From contig CALGKV010000134.1 in NCBI GenBank assembly GCA_937930465.1, forward strand, positions 1 through 15,064: a DNA stretch of 15,064 nucleotides, written 5' to 3'. The DNA is from Methanosuratincolales archaeon (GTDB taxonomy: Archaea; Thermoproteota; Methanomethylicia; Methanomethylicales; Methanomethylicaceae). The translations under genes were made by a program, and so were the position numbers. The notes beneath the pieces were generated by a model. The model made no database searches. It was given only the letters and a program-made list of their open reading frames with translations, and had not been told where the DNA came from. Positions 6,032-13,049 of the stretch are shown here, one piece after another (the first letter of the stretch is position 1; each line of letters starts with the position of its first letter).

Positions 6032-6754
6032 CTATTTTCGAGGCAACTCGACAGAAACTGCAGTTTCCATAGCCGACAATGCACACCCCTCGATCGCCCT
6101 CCTGATCTCGTCCCCCTCAAGAACCCTTTCCTTGCCATGAGCGGTCCCAGTCACTGCCAATATCGCACCTGATTCATAGCCCCTGATTCGTCCTATTGTG
6201 AATATTGCCGAGCACTCCATCTCAAACCCCAGCGCCCCCTTCCTACTCCAACGGGATGCCTCGCCATGCCCCTCAAGGTAAAACGCATCGCTAGTGCAGA
6301 TCGTCCCGGTGTGAATTCTGAACCCTTTAGAGAGCGCTTTCGATATCAGCAGTTCTGCTATTCGAGGCGAGACTTTCGGGAATCCATCTATTTTGAACTT
6401 TTTGCTGTATTCCTTGGTCGTCCCATCCAGGGGTATGGCTTCATTTGGCACAATAACATCGCCAGCGACAACATCCTCTGAGATGCTTCCCATAGTCCCT
6501 GACCTGATTATACACTCTGCGCCCAAAGCCGCCAGTTCCTCGCATACAATGGCTGCGGAAGGGGTGCCCATCCCTGTCGTCGAAAGCGTCAGTTTTGTGC
6601 CCATATACTCCCCTGTGTAGGTCAGTAGGCACCTGTTCTTGTTGACAATCCTCGGGCAGTCTAGAAAAGATGATAGGGCTTTCGTCCTGCAAGGATCCCC
6701 AAAGACTACTACCCTCTCGGCAATGTCGCCCTTGGAGCACTTGAGGTGGTACAT
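6032..6754 (-). CDS. Nucleoside phosphorylase (uridine/purine nucleoside phosphorylase family)
   Basis: The enzyme cleaves a nucleoside with phosphate to the free base and ribose-1-phosphate in the cytosol. The 240-residue protein has the PNP_UDP_1 fold motifs: GDPCR (19-23), GMGTPS (61-66), RSGTMGS (84-90), and the ribose-binding MEC within GFEMECSAIFTIG (176-188). This pattern is closest to uridine phosphorylases, but archaeal members vary in base preference. The frame stays open upstream to 6838, but that would overlap the PurP gene by 76 bases with an unlikely sequence. I choose the ATG at 6754-6752, eight bases after the PurP stop; a GTG at 6763 is a minor alternative. It is the last gene of a three-gene unit. 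Ribose-1-phosphate from it could feed ribose-1,5-bisphosphate formation if a kinase is present. Confidence 0.88.
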   Translation of the reverse strand: MYHLKCSKGDIAERVVVFGDPCRTKALSSFLDCPRIVNKNRCLLTYTGEYMGTKLTLSTTGMGTPSAAIVCEELAALGAECIIRSGTMGSISEDVVAGDVIVPNEAIPLDGTTKEYSKKFKIDGFPKVSPRIAELLISKALSKGFRIHTGTICTSDAFYLEGHGEASRWSRKGALGFEMECSAIFTIGRIRGYESGAILAVTGTAHGKERVLEGDEIRRAIEGCALSAMETAVSVELPRK

Positions 6755-6762
6755 GCGAACCA

Positions 6763-7800
6763 CTACGTGGTCACTTTCTCGATCTCGCCAAGCTCCGAGG
6801 CTGCCTTGATCTCTTTTGCGATCCTCCTGCCCATGCACATTGGCTCGTCGAAGAGAAGATCGCTGTACGGAGACCCGTTGACGAAGAGGTTTGTGCCTGC
6901 CACTATCCTTCCCGAGAATTCGAATGTGTAAAGCCTGCCTTCCTCGTCACAGATCATCTCTAGGCAGAACGGTCCAATAATCCCTGGCGGGACCAGCCTC
7001 TCTGCAGCCGAGACGAACTTCTCCCCCTCATCGAATATGTCCATTAAGAGGGATTCCCTGAGCACGAGGGGCATGTTGCCGATCACCCTGAATGTAGGAG
7101 TTATGCTTAGCTCGAGCTGGTCCTTTGCGCTTATCCTTCCAATAGCATCTATGCTTGTCTCGTACCTCCTGTCGCACCCCATCAATTCGAGCCTCCCCTC
7201 GACCGCCGACCAGAAATAGTGGGGATATACGGGCACCCCTATCACGTATTCTTGGATGAATATCTTCTCCTCCTCCCCCCTCCTTATAAGCCCCTTCTCA
7301 ATTAGTCGTCTTATCTTTTCTTCAAAGTCCCTTGGGCTCTTAGCAATGAAGTATCCCCTGCCCCCCTCGGCCCCTGGCAGCTTGACTATGGCTGGTCCGT
7401 CTATCTCTGTATATGAGCGGAAATTCTTTGGGGTCTTGATTCCCGCCTCCCTCAATAGCCTATCCTTGAGATCCCTGTCGTACTCCCATTTGAATATGAA
7501 CCTGTTCCCGAATATCCTTGGTCTGAAGCGCCTCTCCAGGTCTTCCAGGCGACCGCCGGATATCAGTGTACCGTGCGGAACGAAAACCGCCTCTTCCCCC
7601 TCGAGCAAATCTTGGATATCCTCCCCCAAGATCGCCTCTACGCTGTCGACAGAGACAGTCCTATCCGAAAGGTTGTATCGCCTGTAAAGCTTCTCCCTCC
7701 CCTTCAGGCATATCAGGAGCGTCCTGAGCCCCTCTTGTTTGGCGCCCTTGAGTATCTGGAGGGCTGAGTGGGATCCGATTACTGCGATTGTTGGGGGCAT
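6763..7800 (-). CDS. purP: PurP, FAICAR synthetase (ATP-grasp, formate-dependent)
   Basis: PurP uses ATP and formate to convert AICAR to FAICAR, the archaeal replacement for the folate-dependent PurH transformylase step of IMP synthesis. The 345-residue chain has the N-terminal GSHSAL motif (9-14), IFGNRFIFKWEYDRDLK (96-112), the glycine-rich ATP-grasp loop KLPGAEGGRGYF (140-151), the LMGCDRRYETSID substrate segment (206-218), PPGIIGPFCLE (271-281) and EFSGRIVAGTNLFVNGSPYS (294-313). The ATG at 7800-7798 follows the stop of the upstream paralogue by one base, so the two are co-translated. Its N-terminus is about 20 residues shorter than that of the paralogue, beginning directly at the first beta strand. 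Because it keeps the glycine-rich loop, this is the better candidate for the active synthetase. Confidence 0.9.
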   Translation of the reverse strand: MPPTIAVIGSHSALQILKGAKQEGLRTLLICLKGREKLYRRYNLSDRTVSVDSVEAILGEDIQDLLEGEEAVFVPHGTLISGGRLEDLERRFRPRIFGNRFIFKWEYDRDLKDRLLREAGIKTPKNFRSYTEIDGPAIVKLPGAEGGRGYFIAKSPRDFEEKIRRLIEKGLIRRGEEEKIFIQEYVIGVPVYPHYFWSAVEGRLELMGCDRRYETSIDAIGRISAKDQLELSITPTFRVIGNMPLVLRESLLMDIFDEGEKFVSAAERLVPPGIIGPFCLEMICDEEGRLYTFEFSGRIVAGTNLFVNGSPYSDLLFDEPMCMGRRIAKEIKAASELGEIEKVTT

Positions 7801-7801
7801 C

Positions 7802-8905
7802 TCAAGTCAAGACCTCCTTGAGCCTGCCAGTCTCCAAGGCCCCTCTTATCTCAAGGGCGATCCTCTGCCCCACGCTCATAGGCCTGCCGTACAGGTATCT
7901 GGTATAGGGACTCGTGGTCCCGATGACAGGGCTTCCTGGCACCCTCGGCGAAACGTCGAATATGACTATCTCTTGGTCCTTATTGACTGCGCCCTGAAGT
8001 GCAAAGGGTCCGACCATGCCCGGCGGGTATTCCTCTTTAGCTGCTTTTGCGAACCTAATCCCGTTCTCTAGAACCTTCTCGAGCATCGACTCCCTTATTG
8101 TAGCCCCCATGTGCCCGATCTCGATGTTCTGAAGCGGCAATTCTATCTCGAGTTGCTGCCTCGCGGGGAGCGAGACGAAGTCGTGCAGGTTCGTCTGCAG
8201 CCTCCTGTCGATTCCCATAAACTCAACTTCCCCGCTCAGCGGAGAATAGAAGTAATTGAAGTTAAAGTATGTCCCGACCACAAACTCCTCAATTATGGCC
8301 TTTTCGGCGTCCTCCCTCGTGATGATGCCTTTTGAGACCCTCTCCTCGACCTTCTTCCAGAAGTCTCTCTCGTTCGTAACTGTGAAAAACGCTCTTTCTA
8401 TCTTCCTCTTCGCCTCCTGGACCTTGACGATCGCCAATGTGTCTATTTCTGATGGTGATTTGAACTTCTTGGGCTGTCTCACCCCTGCCTTCTCGAGGAG
8501 ATAGTATTGGTTCTTTGACGCCCACCTCTCTTCAGACCTCAGCATCATCCTGTTTCCGAAAAGCGGCAACAGGAACTGCCCTTCAATTATCTCGTATGGG
8601 ACATAGGTAGAGAATGCCCTGTGGGGGACGAATATCGTGTTCCTACGCCTGAGCTCATCCTGAACGCCCTTGGAGGCTATCTCTGAAAACTTCTCAAGAA
8701 CGATCGCCTCGTCAACTATCCTCCGGTATGTCTTATATGGAAGCTCCCTTCCTTTCTGGCAGACCACTATTGTGCGGAAGCCCTGTTCCTTGGCCCCGTC
8801 TGCAATGTCGAGGGCTGAATGGCTCCCAAGCGCCCCGACTGTAACGCTTTCAGCGCTCATTTCGTACCGTTCGATTAGTTCCCAGATCATTTCCCTTGTT
8901 ATCAA
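7802..8905 (-). CDS. PurP paralogue lacking the glycine-rich ATP-grasp loop (PurP2-like)
   Basis: This 367-residue protein aligns along its length with FAICAR synthetase: GSHSAL (27-32), GFRTIVVCQKGRELPY (42-57), LFGNRMMLRSEERW (115-128), EFMGIDRRLQTNLHDF (228-243), PPGMVGPFALQ (294-304) and FDVSPRVPGSP (316-326). Where PurP has a glycine-rich loop after the conserved lysine, this protein has VQEAKRKIERAFF (162-174) with no glycine at all, so its ATP binding must differ. Archaea with two PurP-type genes are known, and the role of the second is unsettled. The start is TTG at 8905-8903, favoured by GGTGTGA just upstream and a TATA-like element near 8943; an ATG at 8890 is possible. It leads the unit and is joined to the second purP by a one-base gap. 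Confidence 0.85.
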   Translation of the reverse strand: MITREMIWELIERYEMSAESVTVGALGSHSALDIADGAKEQGFRTIVVCQKGRELPYKTYRRIVDEAIVLEKFSEIASKGVQDELRRRNTIFVPHRAFSTYVPYEIIEGQFLLPLFGNRMMLRSEERWASKNQYYLLEKAGVRQPKKFKSPSEIDTLAIVKVQEAKRKIERAFFTVTNERDFWKKVEERVSKGIITREDAEKAIIEEFVVGTYFNFNYFYSPLSGEVEFMGIDRRLQTNLHDFVSLPARQQLEIELPLQNIEIGHMGATIRESMLEKVLENGIRFAKAAKEEYPPGMVGPFALQGAVNKDQEIVIFDVSPRVPGSPVIGTTSPYTRYLYGRPMSVGQRIALEIRGALETGRLKEVLT

Positions 8906-8937
8906 GGGTCACACCGATAACCCTAACCTGTCAAGCT

Positions 8938-8948
8938 CTTAAAATAAG
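8938..8948 (-). promoter_or_regulatory. TATA box of the purP operon
   Basis: The minus strand reads CTTATTTTAAG, centred about 38 bases before the TTG start. Initiation near 8917 would leave a leader of about 12 nt containing GGTGTGA (8915-8909), a good match to the archaeal ribosome binding site at about six bases from the TTG. This combination is why the TTG is preferred over the ATG at 8890. Confidence 0.5.
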
Positions 8949-9108
8949 TATTCATTCGCCGACATGCCAGAATGAACCGTGAATCAGGAATGCTTCACAG
9001 CAGATCTGAAGCTCCCGCTTTTCGGTCCATCGGCCCGCGTCAAATCCGATAGAAATGATTTATCTGCCTTTTCCTTATTGATTTCCACACTTTAGGGATT
9101 GATTTTGC

Positions 9109-9735
9109 ATGTTTCCTGTAAAAGACGTCGTCGAGAGAAGGACTTTCCCATACATCACGCTGCTTCTAGTTGGAGCAAATTTAATCGCATTTGCGATTAG
9201 CATGGTAGACTTCGAGTGGATATTGCACTACTACGGTTTCATTCCTGTCCGCCCGTCCGTCCTGACAGCCTTCACATGCATGTTCCTCCACGCAGGAGTA
9301 GACCACATCTTCGGAAACATGTGGTTTCTGCTCACTTTTGGAGACAATGTCGAGGATAAATTCGGTCATATTAAATTCCTTCTCTTTTACCTCGCCACAG
9401 GATTCGTAGCAACCTCTGTGAACTACCTCGTCAATCCTTCTTCCACGATCCCAACTGTGGGTGCGTCTGGTGCGATCTCGGGGGTTATGGGTGCTTATGT
9501 GGTTCTCTTCCCAAGAGCCAAGGTACTCACGCTACTTGGTTTTTACATGACAATCGTGCCTGCCTTCTTTTTGTTGGGTTTCTGGTTTTTCCTCCAGCTC
9601 TTCTTTGGGACCGCCAGCCTATTTGGGGGAGATGGGAGCGGCATAGCCTATATGGCCCATATCGGAGGGTTTGCTGCTGGCGCCATCATTGCCGTCGCCT
9701 ACAGGATCTTAAACCGACGCCAAAATCATCACTAA
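9109..9735 (+). CDS. Rhomboid-family intramembrane serine protease
   Basis: Rhomboids cleave transmembrane substrates within the lipid bilayer using a Ser-His dyad. The 208-residue protein has six probable membrane helices. The catalytic serine sits in GASGAISG (118-125, Ser120) and the histidine in YMAHIGGFAAG (181-191, His184). The helix 2 motif FLHAGVDHIFGNMWFL (59-74) supplies the oxyanion-side His and Asn. All key residues are present, so it should be active. The N-terminus is short and cytosolic-looking, and the length is typical of the minimal prokaryotic form. The ATG at 9109 has weak upstream signals (GATTTATC near 9057). It stands alone between two differently oriented operons; the substrate is unknown. 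Confidence 0.93.
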   Translation: MFPVKDVVERRTFPYITLLLVGANLIAFAISMVDFEWILHYYGFIPVRPSVLTAFTCMFLHAGVDHIFGNMWFLLTFGDNVEDKFGHIKFLLFYLATGFVATSVNYLVNPSSTIPTVGASGAISGVMGAYVVLFPRAKVLTLLGFYMTIVPAFFLLGFWFFLQLFFGTASLFGGDGSGIAYMAHIGGFAAGAIIAVAYRILNRRQNHH

Positions 9736-9875
9736 GCACAAAAGCAAAATTCCTGTTGTTAGTCAGCAAAGCTCCTTCCTGTCCATTTTTGTCTTGGAAG
9801 AATGATGTTACTTTTGGGAAGGGTAGAATGGGTGCCCCGATCAGCCATATTTGATTGTCATTTTTGATTGTAATA

Positions 9876-9887
9876 CATATTTAAATT
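9876..9887 (+). promoter_or_regulatory. TATA box of the alcohol dehydrogenase-prs operon
   Basis: CATATTTAAATT is centred about 27 bases before the GTG at 9909, so transcription should start at or next to that codon. This supports a leaderless GTG start. An in-frame ATG nine bases later (9918) would then have an unusually short leader. The rest of the 173-base gap after the rhomboid gene shows nothing further. Confidence 0.65.
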
Positions 9888-9908
9888 CCCGACCTATATG
9901 ATCCACAA

Positions 9909-11102
9909 GTGACTGGTATGAGCATCGGTTTTGATCTCCTCAATAGAGCCTTTACTTTTTACTCTCCAACTAGAATCATCTTCGGAATCGACTCGATATC
10001 TCGCTTGCCTGACGAATTAAAGAAGTTCGACTTCAAAAAGGCCCTACTGGTTTCAGGTCCTAAGGTGAGCAAAACTAAGGAGTACTCGCTAGTTAAGCAA
10101 CTCGCCTCTCAGGCCGGTGCGGATTTGTCTGAGTTTACCATGGTTGAGGCGGAGCCAGACATACCTATCCTAAACTCGCTTGCAGGTTTTGTGAGGAAGT
10201 GGCAGCCCGAAATAGTCTTGGGTGTGGGCGGCGGGAGCTCCATGGACTTCTCCAAGCTAGCCTCCGCCCTTTCCGTGAACGAGAAAGAGCCTTCCAGCTA
10301 CTTCAGGGGGGAGAAAATAGCCAAGAAGGGCCCTCCAATAATCACAATACCAACATTGGCTGGCACAGGATCCGAGGTCACCCCCATATCCGTTGTAGTC
10401 GATAACGGGGTGAAGCGGGCCATCTTCAATACCGCTCTATATCCTTCGCTCACTGTTGTGGACCCCCGCCTGTCCTGTAGCGCCGATCCTGGTGCGACGT
10501 CCTCGGCTGGCATCGACGCCCTCTGCCACGCGCTCGAGTCGATGATGTCGGTGGACTCAAACCCGATAAGCGATTCGCTCTCTTCGACGGCTATCGGGCT
10601 GGCATGCGCTTACCTGGAAAGGGCATACTGCAACGGGGGCGACCTGGAAGCAAGGGTCGGGTTATCTGCGGCATCCTTAATGGCGGGGATGGCTTTCCAA
10701 GCCACTGGGCTTTGCCTTCCGCACGGGATCGCCTACACATATGCTACCAAATGTTCCTTGCCGCATGGCTCCTCTGTATCGTTAGCCGTGCCCTATGTCG
10801 CAATATTCAATGCCCCGGCAATACCCAGGAAGACCAGGATCATCGCCTCCGCGATGGGGATCGACACTTCTGGGGCTTCGCCCATAGAGGCAGGGTTCGA
10901 GATCGCCTCGAGGATGTTTGACATCATGGATACGCTATCCTTGCCCCAGACGCTGGATGATCTCGGGATTAACGAATCAGAACTTGAGTCGATGGTCGAT
11001 GATCTACTGACAAACCACTATAGGTTCGTAGAGAAGAACCCTCGGAAGCCATCCAGGGATGAGCTCCTAAATCTCTACATGGACATGCATGAGGGCCTCT
11101 GA
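9909..11102 (+). CDS. Iron-containing (group III) alcohol dehydrogenase
   Basis: The 397-residue enzyme belongs to the metal-dependent dehydrogenases that interconvert alcohols and aldehydes or ketones with NAD(P). Visible motifs are FGIDSISRLP near the N-terminus, the nucleotide-binding GGGSSMDFSK (107-116), PTLAGTGSEVTP (148-159), and the metal ligands Asp203 and His207 (GIDALCHALES), His272 (LPHGIAY) and His286 (LPHGSS). All four ligands are intact. The start is the GTG at 9909, placed by the TATA box; ATG at 9918 is possible. Its stop codon abuts the ATG of prs with no spacer, so the two are probably co-translated. No step of the AMP pathway needs such an enzyme, so its substrate is open; short-chain alcohols, butanol-type substrates and glycolaldehyde are all possible. 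Confidence 0.92.
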   Translation: MTGMSIGFDLLNRAFTFYSPTRIIFGIDSISRLPDELKKFDFKKALLVSGPKVSKTKEYSLVKQLASQAGADLSEFTMVEAEPDIPILNSLAGFVRKWQPEIVLGVGGGSSMDFSKLASALSVNEKEPSSYFRGEKIAKKGPPIITIPTLAGTGSEVTPISVVVDNGVKRAIFNTALYPSLTVVDPRLSCSADPGATSSAGIDALCHALESMMSVDSNPISDSLSSTAIGLACAYLERAYCNGGDLEARVGLSAASLMAGMAFQATGLCLPHGIAYTYATKCSLPHGSSVSLAVPYVAIFNAPAIPRKTRIIASAMGIDTSGASPIEAGFEIASRMFDIMDTLSLPQTLDDLGINESELESMVDDLLTNHYRFVEKNPRKPSRDELLNLYMDMHEGL

Positions 11103-12008
11103 ATGCGGAACCTTGTATTGACTTATGGATCAGGCGCTGAGAAGCTTGCCAGAAAGATGTCGCACATATCCGGCGCTCCAATCGCTGAAGTAGCAAGGAG
11201 GCAGTTCCCGGACGGGGAGCAGTATGTGCGCGTTTCCGGAGACGTAAGGGGCAAGGATGTGGCTATAGTCCAGTCCTTTGCTTTCTCTCCAGATCGCCTT
11301 TTGGTCGAATACTCCCTGATTGCCGATGCTTTGAGGGGGATGGGTTGCAGCCGGGTGATCGGCGTTTTCCCTTACCTTGCCTATGCTAGGCAGGATGAGC
11401 GATTCTCAGAGGGGGAAGCGCTGAGCGCCAAGGTCTTCTCCGGGTTGATAGAGGCATCTGGCACCGATGCCGTATACACCGTAGACATGCACCTTCATAG
11501 GTTCCAAGCAATCAGCGAAGTGTTCCGAATCCCAGCAACAAACCTGTCTGCGATGCGCCTCTTGGCTGAATATTACCTTGAACATGCCCCCGGCGGACAA
11601 GTGCTGGTCGTGGGTCCAGACAGCGAGTCATCCCAGTGGGTCAGGGATGTAGCCGAATTGATACCTTCCATGTGCACAGTCCTAGATAAGGAGCGCTTGG
11701 GCGACCGTGAAGTTCGGGTTTCTGACATCCCGGGTGGCATGTGCAGTGCAGCAATCATCGTCGATGACATGGTTAGCACTGGCAAGACTATCCTGGAAGT
11801 CCTGCGGAAACTGAAGTCATCTGGCGTGCGAAGGGTAGATGCGTTGGTGACCCACTCCCTCCTCGTCGAGGGCGCTTATTCCAAGCTAAAAGAGGGAGGG
11901 CTTGATTCGCTGATAACGACCGACACAATCGAGAATGTGCACGCCTCGGTCTCGGTAGCGCCACTACTTGCAGAGGCGCTAATCCGGCATTCTGAAGCTA
12001 ATCGATAA
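11103..12008 (+). CDS. prs: Ribose-phosphate pyrophosphokinase (PRPP synthetase)
   Basis: Prs transfers pyrophosphate from ATP to ribose-5-phosphate, giving PRPP for purine, pyrimidine, histidine and other synthesis. The 301-residue chain carries RQFPDGEQYVR (33-43), the ATP-binding YLAYARQDERF (91-101), DMHLHRFQ (128-135), the flexible-loop VLDKERLGDREV with Lys196 and Arg198 (193-204), and the PRPP loop IIVDDMVSTGKT (218-229). All catalytic residues seen in active enzymes are present, and the length suits the archaeal class. The ATG directly follows the dehydrogenase stop. 57 bases separate it from the ribose-1,5-bisphosphate isomerase gene, which has its own TATA box. PRPP has been proposed as a source of ribose-1,5-bisphosphate in some methanogens, so this neighbour may matter. 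Confidence 0.95.
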   Translation: MRNLVLTYGSGAEKLARKMSHISGAPIAEVARRQFPDGEQYVRVSGDVRGKDVAIVQSFAFSPDRLLVEYSLIADALRGMGCSRVIGVFPYLAYARQDERFSEGEALSAKVFSGLIEASGTDAVYTVDMHLHRFQAISEVFRIPATNLSAMRLLAEYYLEHAPGGQVLVVGPDSESSQWVRDVAELIPSMCTVLDKERLGDREVRVSDIPGGMCSAAIIVDDMVSTGKTILEVLRKLKSSGVRRVDALVTHSLLVEGAYSKLKEGGLDSLITTDTIENVHASVSVAPLLAEALIRHSEANR

Positions 12009-12017
12009 ACTGCCAAA

Positions 12018-12028
12018 CTTTTTATAAT
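12018..12028 (+). promoter_or_regulatory. TATA box of the isomerase-RuBisCO-AMP phosphorylase operon
   Basis: CTTTTTATAAT lies just after the prs stop. Initiation about 26 bases on, near 12050, gives a leader of about 16 nt that contains the ribosome binding site GGTGG (12054-12058). This permits the AMP-pathway genes to be transcribed apart from prs. Confidence 0.6.
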
Positions 12029-12065
12029 TTCCAGAGGATATCTACTACGAGTTGGTGGTCTATTT

Positions 12066-13049
12066 TTGGCAAGTGAAGAGATCATCCGGCTTGCAGAGGA
12101 CATCAGGGCTATGAGGATCAGGGGGGCCGCCGAGATCGGGAGAGCTGCTGCCAGCGGGCTCAAATCATACGCATTGAGCAGCAGGGCGCCTGACGCACCA
12201 TCATATATTGAGGGGTTCAACGAGGTCTACCGGTTGCTCCTGAACACCAGGCCGACCGCGGTCTCCCTTGCAAATGCACTTAACTACATTAGGCACCGTG
12301 TGGCTGGCGCCTATAAGGCAGGCGCACATACCGATGCCTTGAGGCAGGCGACGATAGATGCCAGCGATGCATTCGTGAAGTCCTCATACGAGGCGGTGAA
12401 GCGGATAAGCGAGTTCGGTTCGAAGCGGATTAGGAACGGCGACCTAGTAATGACACACTGCAACAGCTCGGTCGCGATCTCCACACTAATAGAGGCCAAG
12501 CTTCAGGGGAAAGACTTTTCAGTTATCGCGACTGAGACGCGCCCCAGGTTTCAGGGTCGGATAACTGCAAAGTCCCTCTCGGATGCCGGCATCCCTGTCA
12601 CGCTGATCGTCGACTCCGCCGCGAGGTACTTTATGCCCAAGGTAGACAAGGTCGTGGTAGGCTCGGATGTAGTGACCGCCAACGGAGCTGTCGTTAACAA
12701 GATTGGTACTTCGCAGATCGCTCTTGCGGCCAAAGAAGCAAGGGTCAGGGTTTACGTCTGCGCAGAGACCTACAAGTTCAGCCCTTCGACCATGCTTGGG
12801 GAGCTCGTTGAGATAGAGGAGCGGTCACCGACTGAGGTTGTGCCCGAGGAGGAGATCGCGGCACTGGGAGATGTGAAGATAGCCAACCCTGCCTTCGACA
12901 TTACGCCGGCTGAGATGATAGATGCTATAATAACTGAGCGCGGCGTGATCCCTCCGCAGGCTGCAATATTGATATTAATGGAGGAGTTCGGATACAGGAT
13001 AGGGGAAGAGCAGATGGGGAGAGTTTTTGTCGAAGAGGAGGATCGGTGA
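12066..13049 (+). CDS. Ribose-1,5-bisphosphate isomerase (eIF2B-related)
   Basis: The enzyme isomerises ribose-1,5-bisphosphate to ribulose-1,5-bisphosphate, linking AMP phosphorylase to RuBisCO. It belongs to the eIF2B/methylthioribose-1-phosphate isomerase superfamily. At 327 residues it closely tracks the characterised Thermococcus enzyme: IRGAAEIGRAAA (18-29), TRPTAVSLANAL (61-72), MTHCNSSVAI with the catalytic Cys132 (129-138), TETRPRFQGR (157-166), VGSDVVTANGAVVNKIGT with Asp201 (198-215) and AETYKF. The start is TTG at 12066, chosen because GGTGG sits seven bases upstream and no in-frame ATG or GTG lies nearby. It overlaps the RuBisCO start by four bases (GTGA). Annotation as a translation initiation factor subunit would be misleading here. 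Confidence 0.93.
   Translation: MASEEIIRLAEDIRAMRIRGAAEIGRAAASGLKSYALSSRAPDAPSYIEGFNEVYRLLLNTRPTAVSLANALNYIRHRVAGAYKAGAHTDALRQATIDASDAFVKSSYEAVKRISEFGSKRIRNGDLVMTHCNSSVAISTLIEAKLQGKDFSVIATETRPRFQGRITAKSLSDAGIPVTLIVDSAARYFMPKVDKVVVGSDVVTANGAVVNKIGTSQIALAAKEARVRVYVCAETYKFSPSTMLGELVEIEERSPTEVVPEEEIAALGDVKIANPAFDITPAEMIDAIITERGVIPPQAAILILMEEFGYRIGEEQMGRVFVEEEDR
13037..13041 (+). promoter_or_regulatory. Ribosome binding site that sets the RuBisCO start
   Basis: GGAGG lies four bases before the GTG at 13046 and thirteen before the ATG at 13055. The spacing favours the GTG, which overlaps the isomerase stop in a GTGA, as usual for coupled archaeal genes. Confidence 0.6.

Noticed and set aside
6755..6838. 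N-terminal extension of the nucleoside phosphorylase to 6838
   Set aside because: It would overlap the purP end by 76 bases and adds a charged stretch not seen in the family; the ATG at 6754 fits the family N-terminus and gives an eight-base gap.
8906..9108. Possible C/D box RNA in the gap before the rhomboid gene
   Set aside because: Isolated CTGA and TGAT words occur but not in a C-D'-C'-D arrangement.
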